A stretch of DNA of 35,532 nucleotides from Algoriphagus sp. (lineage in GTDB: Bacteria > Bacteroidota > Bacteroidia > Cytophagales > Cyclobacteriaceae), in assembly GCA_030833985.1 (NCBI GenBank), contig JAURGC010000006.1, positions 1-35,532 of the forward strand. Direction: 5' to 3'. The notes under the pieces are model-generated. The model was not told the DNA's origin, did no database searches, and worked only from the letters and a program-made list of their open reading frames with translations. Position numbers and translations under genes: made by a program. Positions 1-9,525 of this stretch are shown piece by piece. Numbering within the stretch: position 1 is the stretch's first letter; every line of letters begins with the position of its first letter.

Positions 1-81
1 GCCGGCACGAATACCTATTTGAGCATGAGCAGCAGTAGCAGCAGAAATTAAAAATGCAGCAATAAGAAGTCCTTTTTTCAT
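1..81 (-). CDS. N-terminus of an exported protein (partial)
   Basis: The minus strand from 81 down to the window edge reads 27 codons beginning MKKGLLIAAFLISAATAAHAQ, then IGIRAG. This is a textbook Sec signal peptide: a lysine-rich start, a hydrophobic core, and an A-H-A cleavage site before Q. The mature protein would begin QIGIRAG, a start often seen in Bacteroidota outer membrane beta-barrel (porin-like) proteins, but with six mature residues that family call is a guess. The ORF is too short for the supplied track because it leaves the window. It is divergent from the beta-helix lipoprotein gene, with about 280 bp between the starts. Confidence 0.75.
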   Translation of the reverse strand, partial: MKKGLLIAAFLISAATAAHAQIGIRAG

Positions 82-363
82 AACAGGGGCGATAAATATT
101 TCTTAAAACTAAAACAAGAAATGTAAAAATCTTACAGGAGGCATCTTTTTATTGATGGAATAGGTAGCCTCGGTACTAAAAAGCTCCTAGGACACTTTGC
201 CTTGTTTCATTCATTTGGAAACCGCTACAAAATTTCTCAAATTTCCCTTACAAATTTGAAACCCACAACTACCTGGATTGTCTGAAAAGATTTGATCTAC
301 TGAACTGATTTTTCAGTAAACAAAAACTTGATGACACCAAAGCGAACCCACCACTCATTCGAA
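82..363. other. Divergent intergenic region upstream of the beta-helix lipoprotein
   Basis: This is the non-coding spacer between the leftward exported protein and the rightward beta-helix gene. I see no gene in it. On the minus strand TACATTTC at 125-118 is one base from the Bacteroidota -7 element TAnnTTTG, but no TTTG lies at the right distance upstream. A TTTG at 291-294 precedes the plus-strand gene without a good -7 box. No clear terminator or repeat was found. Confidence 0.3.
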
Positions 364-1647
364 ATGATTCGACCACTCTTCCTTTTTGTTTTTGGTCTGA
401 TACTCTTTAGCTGTAGCAGTCAATCCAGTGAACAATCGTTCGATAGTTCTTCTTTGCGTCGCGCCACTATAGAGGAAGTAGAAACCCTGGTGGAAGCCTT
501 TATCCTTGCAGAAGACTCCAGCACAATTCGTATTCCAGAAGGATTCTACGATCTCAAAACCCAACTTATCCTTGACAATAAAAAAAACATTCGTATTCAA
601 GGAGAGGGCATGCATAAAACAGTACTCTCTTTCCGAAATTTAAAATCAGGGGGTGAAGGGGTGAAAATCGTAGGCAATAACATTACCATTGAGGAATTAA
701 GCATCGAAGATGCTCCAGGCGATGGGATCAAAGCCCAACATACAGTTGGGATTACTTTTAGAAAAATTAATGTCACCTGGACGAATGGTGATAAATCCAA
801 AAATGGAACTTACGCCATTTATCCAGTTCAATGCAAGCATGTGCTAATCGACAGTTGCATTGCCTCCCATTCCAAGGATGCAGGAATTTATGTAGGTCAA
901 TCGGAAGACATTGTGGTCAAAAACTCACTCGCCTTTGGAAATGTTGCAGGAATAGAAATCGAAAACTGTGACAGAGCCGAAGTGTATGGGAATACAGCTC
1001 GCGATAATGCAGGAGGAATTTTGGTATTTAACCTACCTGGTCTGCCTAAAAGTGATGGTCGGCAAACCCGTATTTACAACAACGACATCGTAGACAACAA
1101 CCATGAAAATTTTGCGATTCCTTTGGGGGAAGATCCCAATGGAAATACAGTGACCATGATCCCCCCAGGATCAGGGGTGGTATTGTTGGCGGCCAAAGAA
1201 GTGGAAATTTTCAATAATCGAATCTTACGTAACAAAACCTATGGAGTAGCCATCTCCAGCTACCAGGTAACCGGCTTTCCTGCAGAAGCTCCCAACTGGT
1301 CCCCTTATACCTCCGACGTGTATCTCCATGATAATAGCTACGACCGAGGATCGTTTAGCCTTCCGGATCTTAGCCGTGAATTAGGACAATTGGTGAGCCT
1401 ATACAATGCACATGGATGGCTTAAAACCCAAGACATCATATATGACGGTATCTGGGACGAGTCTATTAGCAGCTCCATTGAAAGTAATCCAATGCGGATT
1501 TGCATCCAAGAAGCTGGAATGGAGTCTTTACGCTTTACTCGTTTTTACCTCATGGAAGGCGAGGACAACATCGCCTCTTTCAGTGATTCCAGCCCTTTCC
1601 AACAGTGTGAAAGCACTCCAAAGAATGCTCTTTCGCTATCCCTTTAA
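364..1647 (+). CDS. Parallel beta-helix repeat lipoprotein (TIGR03805-like)
   Basis: The protein has about 427 residues starting at ATG 364 (MIRPLFLFVFGLILFSC). That start gives a clean lipoprotein signal with the lipobox Cys at residue 17. The ORF track start at 328 is a TTG, and ATG 331 would add a polar stretch before the signal. After the signal come repeated short strands of the type 'GVKIVGNNITIEELSIEDA', 'VLIDSCIASHSKDAGIYVGQ', 'IEIENCDRAEVYGNTARDNAGG', with the periodicity of a right-handed parallel beta-helix as in pectate-lyase-like folds. It probably sits lipid-anchored in the envelope. Such proteins are known (TIGR03805) to occur next to diheme cytochromes of the SO2930 family, and the next gene, 25 bp downstream of the stop, is exactly that. 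A carbohydrate-binding or lyase role is suggested by the fold only; no catalytic residues are evident to me. Confidence 0.85.
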   Translation: MIRPLFLFVFGLILFSCSSQSSEQSFDSSSLRRATIEEVETLVEAFILAEDSSTIRIPEGFYDLKTQLILDNKKNIRIQGEGMHKTVLSFRNLKSGGEGVKIVGNNITIEELSIEDAPGDGIKAQHTVGITFRKINVTWTNGDKSKNGTYAIYPVQCKHVLIDSCIASHSKDAGIYVGQSEDIVVKNSLAFGNVAGIEIENCDRAEVYGNTARDNAGGILVFNLPGLPKSDGRQTRIYNNDIVDNNHENFAIPLGEDPNGNTVTMIPPGSGVVLLAAKEVEIFNNRILRNKTYGVAISSYQVTGFPAEAPNWSPYTSDVYLHDNSYDRGSFSLPDLSRELGQLVSLYNAHGWLKTQDIIYDGIWDESISSSIESNPMRICIQEAGMESLRFTRFYLMEGEDNIASFSDSSPFQQCESTPKNALSLSL

Positions 1648-1672
1648 AAATAAATCGAGGATGAACGTGTTG

Positions 1673-2776
1673 ATGAAACGATTTGTAGTTTCCATTTTTA
1701 CTATCTTTTTACTCTTGGTTCTGATGTTTTCCTGTGCGCCAGAAGCGAGTAAACAGGAGCTATCTTCCGAAACTCCAATCGAGATCCTCGCTCCTGAAGA
1801 TGCCAATGGGAAATTTCCCTACAAAAGACTTTCCACCTATGACTTTTTTACGGGAGAAATGGCCAAACTCAGTCCCAATTCAAGCCTTCTTCCCTACCAA
1901 CCTGCCTCTTCTTTATTTACAGATTATGCACTAAAAAGCCGTTTTATATCCCTTCCAAAGGATACACAGGCAAACATAGAAGGCGAGGAACTCAATTTTC
2001 CCATGGGAACCATCCTTGTGAAAAATTTTTACTACCCCACAGACTATAGAAAGCCAGAGGGAGAGCGAAGAATTATTGAAACTCGGCTTATGATTCTTGA
2101 AGAAGGAGGATGGGAAGCCTATCCTTACCTCTGGAATGAGTCTCAGACAGATGCAGTCTTGAAAGTAGTGGGGGCAGAAAAGGAAGTTCGCTTCATCAAT
2201 CAGGCTGGGAAAGAACAGGTTATAAACTACCTAGTACCCAACAAAAATCAATGCAAAAGTTGTCACAATAAAAACGAATCCCTAGCCCCTCTAGGCGTAC
2301 AAATTAGGCATCTCAATCATGACATTGCCTACGAAAGTGGAACTGAAAACCAATTGGCGAATTGGTCAAAATTGGGAATTTTGGTCGGCTTTGAGGGAAA
2401 AGCTGCGCATCCCAGTGTAGTCAACTACGAGGACCAAAGTCAAGCTCTAAACGACCGAGCCATGGCCTACTTGGATATCAACTGTTCCCATTGCCATCGT
2501 GCAGAAGGCCCTGCGAGTACATCCGGACTATTTCTTACTTATGGACAGCAAGACCCTTTAAAACTAGGAGTCTATAAAACCCCAGTTGCGGCAGGCAAGG
2601 GCGCTGGATCATACACCTACGATATTGTTCCTGGTGAGGGTGATGCATCCATACTCCTGCATCGCATGAATTCGACCGAGATAGGAGTGGCCATGCCTGA
2701 GTTAGGGCGAACCAGCATTCATGCAGAGGGAGTGGCTCTCATCCGAGAGTGGATCAATCAGATGGATGAAAAATAA
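1673..2776 (+). CDS. SO2930-family diheme c-type cytochrome lipoprotein
   Basis: The protein has 367 residues from ATG 1673 (MKRFVVSIFTIFLLLVLMFSC). ATG 1661, four codons upstream, is an alternative, but the GAGG before it abuts the codon, whereas it lies 12 nt from 1673. The track start at 1406 lies inside the preceding gene and is not credible. The lipobox ends at Cys21. Two haem-binding CXXCH motifs are visible: CKSCH at about 194-198 and CSHCH at about 271-275. The protein matches what I recall of TIGR03806 / SO2930-family cytochromes, which are found as neighbours of the beta-helix family. It should carry two covalent c-type haems, lipid-anchored outside the cytoplasm, and may accept electrons for an unidentified dehydrogenase or oxidase. 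It is very likely co-transcribed with the beta-helix gene. The electron donor and substrate are unknown. Confidence 0.88.
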   Translation: MKRFVVSIFTIFLLLVLMFSCAPEASKQELSSETPIEILAPEDANGKFPYKRLSTYDFFTGEMAKLSPNSSLLPYQPASSLFTDYALKSRFISLPKDTQANIEGEELNFPMGTILVKNFYYPTDYRKPEGERRIIETRLMILEEGGWEAYPYLWNESQTDAVLKVVGAEKEVRFINQAGKEQVINYLVPNKNQCKSCHNKNESLAPLGVQIRHLNHDIAYESGTENQLANWSKLGILVGFEGKAAHPSVVNYEDQSQALNDRAMAYLDINCSHCHRAEGPASTSGLFLTYGQQDPLKLGVYKTPVAAGKGAGSYTYDIVPGEGDASILLHRMNSTEIGVAMPELGRTSIHAEGVALIREWINQMDEK

Positions 2777-2819
2777 TCCAATTATCTCTAAATATTCTAG
2801 TAGCTTCAGGTTTTAAATC

Positions 2820-2838
2820 CTGTGGATATTCTCCACAG
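2820..2838. repeat. Small inverted repeat after the cytochrome gene
   Basis: CTGTGGA and TCCACAG form a 7-bp stem with a 5-nt loop, 43 bp after the cytochrome stop. There is no T-run after it, so a terminator role is weak. A second small stem (GACGG/CCGTC) follows immediately. Confidence 0.3.
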
Positions 2839-2900
2839 ACGGCAGACCGTCGTTCATTTAAACGAAATTCAATCCTTAATATTCTTTAGTTACAAGTAAA

Positions 2901-2927
2901 AAAGGGCAGGTTATTCACCTGCCCTTT
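2901..2927 (-). terminator. Rho-independent terminator of the sdh operon
   Basis: AAAGGGCAGG and CCTGCCCTTT form a perfect 10-bp stem with a 7-nt loop, about 22 bp past the sdhB stop. Read on the minus strand the stem is followed by a T-rich run (the complement of GTAAAAAAG), as expected for intrinsic termination of sdhCAB. On the plus strand the tail is poor in T, so it may only partly stop the cytochrome transcript. Confidence 0.8.
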
Positions 2928-2949
2928 CAGTTCCTATAAGTATTAAAAA

Positions 2950-3699
2950 TTAAATATTCTCGCTACTTACTACGGCAGAGAAGTATTCCCGATTCATTCG
3001 GGCAATATTGGTAATGGAAATACCTTTAGGGCATTCTGCCTCACATGCGCCTGTGTTGGTACAAGCACCAAAACCTTCCGCATCCATTTGAGCAACCATT
3101 TTTTCTGCCCTTGCCTTACGCTCTACCTGACCTTGCGGAAGCAGCGCCAATTGGGACACTTTGGCAGAGGTAAAAAGCATAGCAGAAGCATTTTTACAGG
3201 CCGCTACGCAGGCACCACAACCGATGCACTGAGCTGCATCCATGGCTAGATCCGCTATCGTTTTTGGAATTGGAATCTCATTGGCGTCAGGAACACCACC
3301 TGTATTGACAGACACATATCCTCCTGCCTGTATAATTCTGTCAAAGGCAGAACGGTTGACCACCAAGTCTTTGACCACAGGAAATGCCTTTGCTCTCCAT
3401 GGCTCGATGGTGATGGTTTCCCCATCGGAGAACGAACGCATGTGCAATTGGCAGGTAGTGGTCTGCTGTGGACCATGTGGTTTACCATTGATATACAAAG
3501 AGCACATCCCGCAGATTCCCTCGCGGCAATCGTGATCAAAATGGACCGGATCTTCCCCTTTTTCGGTAAGCTGGTCATTCAACACGTCCAACATTTCCAA
3601 AAAGGACATGTCTTTAGACACCTGGTCTGCCGTGTAAGTAGCAAATCCACCCTTATCTGCCGCATTTTTCTGTCTCCAGATCTTTAATGTCAATTTCAT
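2950..3699 (-). CDS. sdhB: Succinate dehydrogenase/fumarate reductase iron-sulfur subunit
   Basis: This is a 249-residue electron-transfer subunit of complex II. It passes electrons from the flavin in SdhA to the quinone site in SdhC. Three cluster motifs are visible: the plant-ferredoxin type [2Fe-2S] site around CREGICGMC (58-66) with a further Cys near 83; [11 protein letters not shown] (158-168) for [4Fe-4S]; and [11 protein letters not shown] (213-223) for the remaining site, normally [3Fe-4S]. The length is normal for the type B enzymes of Bacteroidota. It is the last gene of sdhC-sdhA-sdhB, 99 bp after sdhA, and is followed by a terminator hairpin. The family alone does not separate succinate oxidation from fumarate reduction. 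Confidence 0.96.
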   Translation of the reverse strand: MKLTLKIWRQKNAADKGGFATYTADQVSKDMSFLEMLDVLNDQLTEKGEDPVHFDHDCREGICGMCSLYINGKPHGPQQTTTCQLHMRSFSDGETITIEPWRAKAFPVVKDLVVNRSAFDRIIQAGGYVSVNTGGVPDANEIPIPKTIADLAMDAAQCIGCGACVAACKNASAMLFTSAKVSQLALLPQGQVERKARAEKMVAQMDAEGFGACTNTGACEAECPKGISITNIARMNREYFSAVVSSENI

Positions 3700-3798
3700 T
3701 TCTCTACGCTAATTTAAGTATCTGTTGAGGGCCTTGGATTTTCTGAAACTATCGGCAAAAAACCCAAAACATCTCAACTTGAAGTGATTTTCAACAAA
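3700..3798 (-). other. Unusually long sdhA-sdhB spacer
   Basis: The operon is tight between sdhC and sdhA (11 bp) but has a 99-bp gap before sdhB. The gap contains the separated inverted arms GTTGAG (3724-3729) and CTCAAC (3773-3778), which could fold the leader of sdhB. I see no exact TAnnTTTG element on the minus strand, so an internal promoter is not supported. Confidence 0.3.
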
Positions 3799-5733
3799 TT
3801 ATTTATAAGAACGCTGCGTTAATTTTACATTTTCAAAGACCAACTCTTCTTTGACCAGCTCTTCGTCTTGCCCTTCACCAAGGTATTTCCATGCAGCTAC
3901 ATAGGCAAAATTCTCATCATCACGTAAGGCTTCCCCATCCGGTGTTTGGTATTCTTCACGGAAGTGGCCTCCACAAGATTCATTTCTGTTCAAAGCATCA
4001 TCTACCATCAATTCACCCAGCTCTAGGAAGTCAGCTACTCGGTTTGCTTTCTCGAGGGTTTGGTTGAGTTCCTCATTGGTACCCATCACTTTTACATTCG
4101 ACCAAAACTCCTTTTTTAAGGCTTGAATCTCTGCCTTGGCTTCCTTCAATCCTATTTCCGTTCGGGCCATACCACACTTATCCCACATGATTTTACCCAA
4201 TCGTTTGTGGAAATAATCCACTGGCTTGGATCCATTAATTTTTAATAGACGCTCAATACCCTGCTTAACTTCTTCCTTTGCTCGAGCAAATTCTGGATGA
4301 TTTTCGTCAACTTTAGTAGGTGCCAACTGTGCCAAGTAGTCACCTACGGTGTACGGTATTACGAAATAACCATCCGCAAGGCCTTGCATCAAGGCAGATG
4401 CCCCCAATCGGTTGGCTCCGTGTTCGGAGAAATTGGCTTCACCCAAGGCATACAAGCCAGGAACGGTAGTCATCAAATTGTAGTCTACCCACAATCCACC
4501 CATGGTGTAATGCACCGCTGGATAGATCATCATAGGATTCTCGTAGGGGTCCTCTCCAGTAATCTGCTTGTACATATCAAAGAGGTTGCCGTATTTCTGC
4601 TCGATAATCTTTCTGGTATCACGCTTGATGGCGTCACGGAAGTCCAAGAATACAGCTTCACCCGTTTCGTTCACTCCACGGCCTTCATCGCATACGTATT
4701 TGGCATTTCGAGAAGCCACGTCACGAGGGACTAGATTGCCGAATGAAGGATACTTACGCTCCAAGAAATAGTCGCGGTCCTCTTCTTTAATATCGTTTGC
4801 TTTGATTTGCCCTTTTCTAAGTTTCTCCGCAATCTCTACGGTAGCAGGCACCCATACGCGTCCGTCGTTTCGAAGTGATTCAGACATCAAAGTCAACTTA
4901 GATTGATGGTCTCCAGATACTGGAATGCAAGTCGGGTGAATTTGAGTAAAGCAAGGGTTGGCGAAAAATGCACCTCGCTTGTGTGCTCTCCAAGCAGCAG
5001 TCACGTTGGACCCCATCGCATTGGTAGACAAGAAAAACACATTACCATATCCGCCAGTACAGAGGAGTACAGCATGTGCTGCATGCGTTTCTACAGCTCC
5101 TGTGATTAAGTTACGCGTTACAATTCCTTTGGCTTGCCCGTCAATAACCACCACGTCCATCATCTCTGTACGTGGAAACAATTTTACTTTGCCATTGGCT
5201 ACCTGACGACTTAAAGCAGAATAGGCCCCTAACAACAATTGCTGCCCTGTTTGACCGCGCGCATAGAAAGTACGGGATACTTGAGCACCTCCGAAAGAAC
5301 GGTTGGCCAAAAGCCCTCCATATTCCCTAGCAAAAGGCACACCTTGAGCTACACATTGATCAATAATTTTGACAGAAACCTCTGCAAGTCGGTATACATT
5401 CCCTTCGCGCGCACGGTAATCTCCCCCTTTGATCGTATCGTAGAAAAGTCTGTAGATTGAATCTCCGTCATTTTGGTAATTTTTTGCCGCATTAATCCCC
5501 CCTTGTGCCGCAATGGAGTGTGCTCTTCTAGGACTATCTTGGAAGCAAAATGCCTTCACATTGTACCCCAATTCTGCAAGGGAAGCTGCAGCAGATGCTC
5601 CTGCAAGGCCTGTGCCTACGACAATCACATCGTATTTACGTTTGTTTGCAGGATTAACCAGCTTGCTTGAAAATTTATGCTTAGTCCATTTTTCTGCTAA
5701 TGGACCAGCAGGTATTTTGGAATCAAGTATCAT
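3799..5733 (-). CDS. sdhA: Succinate dehydrogenase/fumarate reductase flavoprotein subunit
   Basis: This is the 644-residue catalytic subunit of complex II, which interconverts succinate and fumarate using covalently bound FAD. The dinucleotide-binding motif is [20 protein letters not shown] (about 35-54). The segment [15 protein letters not shown] (about 69-83) holds the His that normally carries the [11 protein letters not shown] is the conserved substrate-site HPT motif, [12 protein letters not shown] lies near the capping/catalytic region, and [18 protein letters not shown] is the C-terminal FAD-contact motif. The length fits the type B flavoproteins that pair with a five-helix cytochrome b. 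It starts at ATG 5733, 11 bp after sdhC, so the two are surely co-transcribed. Confidence 0.97.
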   Translation of the reverse strand: MILDSKIPAGPLAEKWTKHKFSSKLVNPANKRKYDVIVVGTGLAGASAAASLAELGYNVKAFCFQDSPRRAHSIAAQGGINAAKNYQNDGDSIYRLFYDTIKGGDYRAREGNVYRLAEVSVKIIDQCVAQGVPFAREYGGLLANRSFGGAQVSRTFYARGQTGQQLLLGAYSALSRQVANGKVKLFPRTEMMDVVVIDGQAKGIVTRNLITGAVETHAAHAVLLCTGGYGNVFFLSTNAMGSNVTAAWRAHKRGAFFANPCFTQIHPTCIPVSGDHQSKLTLMSESLRNDGRVWVPATVEIAEKLRKGQIKANDIKEEDRDYFLERKYPSFGNLVPRDVASRNAKYVCDEGRGVNETGEAVFLDFRDAIKRDTRKIIEQKYGNLFDMYKQITGEDPYENPMMIYPAVHYTMGGLWVDYNLMTTVPGLYALGEANFSEHGANRLGASALMQGLADGYFVIPYTVGDYLAQLAPTKVDENHPEFARAKEEVKQGIERLLKINGSKPVDYFHKRLGKIMWDKCGMARTEIGLKEAKAEIQALKKEFWSNVKVMGTNEELNQTLEKANRVADFLELGELMVDDALNRNESCGGHFREEYQTPDGEALRDDENFAYVAAWKYLGEGQDEELVKEELVFENVKLTQRSYK

Positions 5734-5744
5734 AAGGAGACTAT

Positions 5745-6428
5745 TTAGTAGCTAGTGAAATAAATATATAGGGGCATGGATGCGAAAAGTGCTGGCACCA
5801 AAATGCAGTAAATGGCTCCTACTGTTTGGATTGCAGGAGAATATTTTTTGTGGTTGAGGCCCAGGGTTTGGAATGCAGAGGCAAATCCATGAGAAAGGTG
5901 AAACCCTAAAAACACCATGGAAATCACATACAAGGCAACCAACCACAATTGCTTGAATGCTCCATTTACAATTAGAAAGAGGTCTTTGTAATCCTCTCCG
6001 GCATAGGTTACGGTTGGAACCTGTCCCCAATGCATTTGAGCCCAAAAACCTTGGAGGTGAACCACAAGAAAAATAAGTATGATGGTGCCTAAAACGCCCA
6101 TGTTTCTGGAAGACCAAGCACTATTTGTGCTTCCTTTAGACGTAGAGTAATTCACAGGACGAGCAGCTTTGTTTTGCCTAGATAGAAAAATAGAATAAAT
6201 CACGTGTCCTATCACAGAAATGTACGTTAGGTAGGACAAGAGCTTGACTGCAGGATTTGTAGTCATAAACTTGGCATACATGTTAAAGGCTTGGCCTCCA
6301 TCCCCTTTAAATAGAAGTAAATTTCCCGATACATGACCTGTTAAAAACAAAATGAGAAAAAGGCCGGTCAGAGCCATTATCAGTTTCTTTCCTAGGGTGC
6401 TATTCAAGGTTTTGGTAACCCAACTCAT
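5745..6428 (-). CDS. sdhC: Succinate dehydrogenase cytochrome b558 subunit
   Basis: This 227-residue membrane anchor of a type B complex II resembles the b558 family. Hydrophobic segments consistent with five membrane helices are visible. Histidines in helix-like contexts ([31 protein letters not shown]) could supply four axial ligands for two b haems, as in other type B enzymes. It takes electrons from SdhB to the quinone, expected to be menaquinone in this group. It is the first gene of the operon, and a good Bacteroidota promoter lies about 50 bp upstream. A single large C subunit with no separate SdhD is normal for this type. Confidence 0.94.
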   Translation of the reverse strand: MSWVTKTLNSTLGKKLIMALTGLFLILFLTGHVSGNLLLFKGDGGQAFNMYAKFMTTNPAVKLLSYLTYISVIGHVIYSIFLSRQNKAARPVNYSTSKGSTNSAWSSRNMGVLGTIILIFLVVHLQGFWAQMHWGQVPTVTYAGEDYKDLFLIVNGAFKQLWLVALYVISMVFLGFHLSHGFASAFQTLGLNHKKYSPAIQTVGAIYCILVPALFASMPLYIYFTSY

Positions 6429-6735
6429 AATTTTGTGACGATTAGTTTAAAAGGATTGGTATTTCTGTTCAATTGGCCAAATTTACATCTGAGAAGGCTA
6501 GTATCCAATGACTCCAAGAAGAGCTCTCTTATTTTAAATGATTCTAAATAATAAATAAAATTTCTGTTTGAAGACTTGTTTTTACTGTTTTCTAACAGTC
6601 TGTTTAATTTTATTGTTTTAATGTTTAAAGGTTTTTCTCCTAACTTCCATTTACTTCGTATACCCAGATAAATTTTAATTGGAGAGCCCAGTGAATAGCC
6701 GATTGCTGTAGATGTTAATGATTTGATTAGTCACC
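6429..6735. other. AT-rich divergent spacer between sdhC and the T9SS client
   Basis: This 307-bp stretch holds no gene. It contains the predicted sdhC promoter near its left end. ACTGTT (6584-6589) and AACAGT (6594-6599) make a short inverted repeat in its middle. TAAATTTT at 6669-6676 is one base from a -7 element for the plus-strand gene, without a convincing -33. The rest is AT-rich with nothing I can name. Confidence 0.35.
6478..6508 (-). promoter_or_regulatory. Predicted promoter of the sdhCAB operon
   Basis: On the minus strand, TAAATTTG at 6485-6478 is an exact match to the Bacteroidota -7 element TAnnTTTG. TTGG at 6508-6505, 19 nt upstream, is close to the TTTG -33 element. Transcription would begin near 6471 and give a leader of about 40 nt before sdhC. 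The prediction is by pattern only. Confidence 0.5.
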
Positions 6736-6744
6736 ATGACCGAT

Positions 6745-9525
6745 ATGAAGCTTAAAATTTATTTCTTCTTTTTTGTCCTTGCTTTTTTCTTTACCCTTAG
6801 TGGCACTTGGGCTACTCACATCCGAGCGGGAGAAATAATTGCAGAGCGAATTTCTGTACAAACGCTTACCTATAGAATAACCGTTGTTGGCTATACAGAC
6901 ACCCGCTCCTCAGTCGTTTTTGGACCAGGTAAAATCAATTTTGGTGATGGTAGAGAAGAGCAGTTGAATACAAAAAGTGATTTCTCTTTGGTAGAAGATT
7001 TAGGAGACTTAATTGAAAAAAACACTTTTGTCATCACCCATACCTTTCAGGGTCCTGGAAATTACAAGATTCGATTTTTGGAATTCAATCGAAATGATTT
7101 GACCCTAAATATGGATAATTCGGTGGACACCCCTTTTTACGTGGAGACCGAAATTACGATAGACCCTTTTATAGGAGTCAATAATTCCCCTGTGTTGACG
7201 ATTCCTCCTGTAGACAATGGCGCTGTGAATGTACGTTACATTCACAATCCAGGAGCCTATGATCCCGATGGAGATAGCCTTTCTTATCGCCTAGATATTC
7301 CTAAGCAAGGGTTTGAGCGTGTGGTAAACAATTACCGAGATCCCGCTAGCTCAGAATTTAGTAAAAACCAAGAAGACGGTTCTGTCCCGGCCTTTTTGCG
7401 AGTAGATCCTTTTTTTGGAGACTTAGTCTGGGATGCCCCTGGCACGGCTGGACAGTTCAATGTAGCCTTAAGGATCACAGAATGGCGTAAAATCGAAGGG
7501 AAATATGTGGAAATCGGGTATGTGGTTCGTGATATGCAAATTATCATTGAAAACTCCAATAACAAGCGTCCCAAATTGATCCTTCCTCCCGACCTCTGTG
7601 TCATTGCAGGTACAAGGATAGAGGAAATCATTCAGGGAGAAGACCCAGATGGAGACGCAATCAAGATTGAAGTTTTTGGCGAACCCATGGAAATAAATGC
7701 TTCTCCAGCAACCTATAAACCAGCAAATGTTTTTCAGGTTGAGCCGGGTATTGTAAATTTTGATTGGCAAACGGTTTGCAATCATGTCCGAGAAAGAGAA
7801 TACGAGGTGCGTATTCGTATTACCGATCAACCACGCTCTGGACCCAAATTGGTAGATATTCAAACCTGGCGAATTAAGGTCATTGGCCCTCCTCCAATAT
7901 GGGATGCACTTGAACAGGTTCCTGGCCGTTCGGTAGAGTTGAATTGGGAACCCTATGCCTGTGCTAATTCAGCAGAAAAAATGCAGGTTTGGCGTCGAAT
8001 CAATTCCGACCCCTACCTTCCTGATTCTTGTGAAACAGGCATAAGAGCAGGGTATGAGTTGATTGGAAGTACCGATATGGCAACTTTCTCGTTTACAGAT
8101 ATAAATGGCGGAGAAGGTTTAGCACCTGGCAACACTTATTGCTACCGATTGGTAGCCGCTTTCCCTAACCCTAGGCTTGGTGAAAGCATAGTTTCTGAAG
8201 AGATTTGTATCACCATTGATGTGGACGTCCCCTTACTGACCCATGTGAGTATAATGGCAACAGATGAAAAAGAAGGTGAAATATTTGTCAAATGGACACC
8301 TCCATACGACTTAGACACCCTTCAATTTCCAGGGCCATACACCTACGAATTAATTCGAAATGAAGGTTTTACTGGGACTAAAAACCGATTATCACTTGGC
8401 ATTACTTCAGATACTTTATTTACAGATAAAGCACTGAATACCGAAAACCTTGTCTACAATTACAAGGTGATCCTTTTGGATAAGGCTACCAAAATTGATA
8501 CTTCAACATCCGCTTCTTCCGTTCGGCTTGAACCAACCATCATCAACGAAGCCATCGAGCTAAAATGGAACTTTACTGTTCCCTGGAACAACTCCATCTC
8601 ACAATACAAACACGAGGTTTTCAGAAACCGAACGGATGCAGCAGCGGCTGACGAAACCAATTTTGAAAAAATTGCCGAGGTGGATGTGACGCAGGATGGA
8701 TTTCTTTACCTAGACGATGGGCGCTTCAATGGCGTCAGTTTAAAAAAAGACCTGCCTTACTGTTACTATGTGGTTACCAAAGGGGCCTATAACGTAGATG
8801 GACTTGTCTATCCTTTGGAAAATAAATCTCAAATCACTTGTGCAAAGCCAGATGACAACCGGCTTCCCTGTGCCCCCACATTGATTTTTGAAGGCCCAGA
8901 TTGTACCGAATATGTTTCAGAAGAAGACTGTGGTACCATTACCTACCAACATGAGTTAAGCTGGCAACCTGATTTTAGTGGTTCCTGCGACGATGAGTTG
9001 AGCGGTTACCGACTCTACTTTAATTCAGAGGGTGATCCTGAGGGGACATTTACATTAGTGGGCAACTATTCATCCATACAGTTACAAACCACCCTCACCA
9101 ACCTTCCAAATTACAAGGGATGTTATTATTTGACAGCTGTAGATCGCTCAGGAAATGAAAGTCCCAAAAGTAATGTAGTCTGTGTGGATAACTGCCCCAA
9201 CTACCAACTTCCTAATGCATTTACCCCAAATAACGATGGACTGAACGACACCTTTATGGCTTTTGATAATCCTTTTTCAAAATGCCCAAGATTTGTTACC
9301 CAAGTAGAGGTATTTATTGTCAATCGCTGGGGCACCGAAGTATTTCGTTATGCTAGCCAAAACGCAAGTGAAAATGATCCTTTCATTCGTTGGAATGGAA
9401 AAGATAAAGCTGGAAATGAGCTTCCTGCAGGAACCTATTACTACTCTGGAACCGTTTATTTCGATGTGGTAGATTCTACAAAGCAGCAACAAACACTCAA
9501 AGGCACTATTCAGCTGTTGCGTTAA
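6745..9525 (+). CDS. Large secreted T9SS type B client with FnIII-like domains
   Basis: I prefer ATG 6745 (MKLKIYFFFFVLAFFFTLSGTWA), which puts the signal peptide at the very start; ATG 6736 adds three residues. Cleavage is likely after TWA, giving THIRAGEI, a mature start typical of this Bacteroidota family. The N-terminal third has a PKD-like stretch (KINFGDG ... FQGPGNYKI). The middle has repeated beta-sandwich modules with fibronectin type III character (VELNWEPYACANSAEKMQVWRR, EIFVKWTPPYDLDTLQF, HELSWQPDFSGSC). The last roughly 85 residues (LPNAFTPNNDGLNDTF ... VFIVNRWGTEVF ... WNGKDKAGNELPAGTYYY ... LKGTIQLLR) are the gliding-motility-associated C-terminal domain that targets proteins through the type IX system as a type B signal. 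Some 18 Cys residues suggest disulfides. It is an extracellular or cell-surface, probably adhesive or structural protein; its ligand is unknown. Confidence 0.9.
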   Translation: MKLKIYFFFFVLAFFFTLSGTWATHIRAGEIIAERISVQTLTYRITVVGYTDTRSSVVFGPGKINFGDGREEQLNTKSDFSLVEDLGDLIEKNTFVITHTFQGPGNYKIRFLEFNRNDLTLNMDNSVDTPFYVETEITIDPFIGVNNSPVLTIPPVDNGAVNVRYIHNPGAYDPDGDSLSYRLDIPKQGFERVVNNYRDPASSEFSKNQEDGSVPAFLRVDPFFGDLVWDAPGTAGQFNVALRITEWRKIEGKYVEIGYVVRDMQIIIENSNNKRPKLILPPDLCVIAGTRIEEIIQGEDPDGDAIKIEVFGEPMEINASPATYKPANVFQVEPGIVNFDWQTVCNHVREREYEVRIRITDQPRSGPKLVDIQTWRIKVIGPPPIWDALEQVPGRSVELNWEPYACANSAEKMQVWRRINSDPYLPDSCETGIRAGYELIGSTDMATFSFTDINGGEGLAPGNTYCYRLVAAFPNPRLGESIVSEEICITIDVDVPLLTHVSIMATDEKEGEIFVKWTPPYDLDTLQFPGPYTYELIRNEGFTGTKNRLSLGITSDTLFTDKALNTENLVYNYKVILLDKATKIDTSTSASSVRLEPTIINEAIELKWNFTVPWNNSISQYKHEVFRNRTDAAAADETNFEKIAEVDVTQDGFLYLDDGRFNGVSLKKDLPYCYYVVTKGAYNVDGLVYPLENKSQITCAKPDDNRLPCAPTLIFEGPDCTEYVSEEDCGTITYQHELSWQPDFSGSCDDELSGYRLYFNSEGDPEGTFTLVGNYSSIQLQTTLTNLPNYKGCYYLTAVDRSGNESPKSNVVCVDNCPNYQLPNAFTPNNDGLNDTFMAFDNPFSKCPRFVTQVEVFIVNRWGTEVFRYASQNASENDPFIRWNGKDKAGNELPAGTYYYSGTVYFDVVDSTKQQQTLKGTIQLLR

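Noticed and set aside
1406-1672. Upstream extension of the cytochrome ORF
   Set aside because: It lies inside the beta-helix gene in another frame; the lipoprotein signal begins at 1673 (or 1661).
2820-2852. Hairpins after the cytochrome gene as a terminator
   Set aside because: Stems are short (7 and 5 bp) and no T-run follows; kept only as a small inverted repeat.
4297-4734. 145-codon plus-strand ORF inside sdhA
   Set aside because: It is a shadow of the strongly conserved sdhA reading frame, and its product has no family features.
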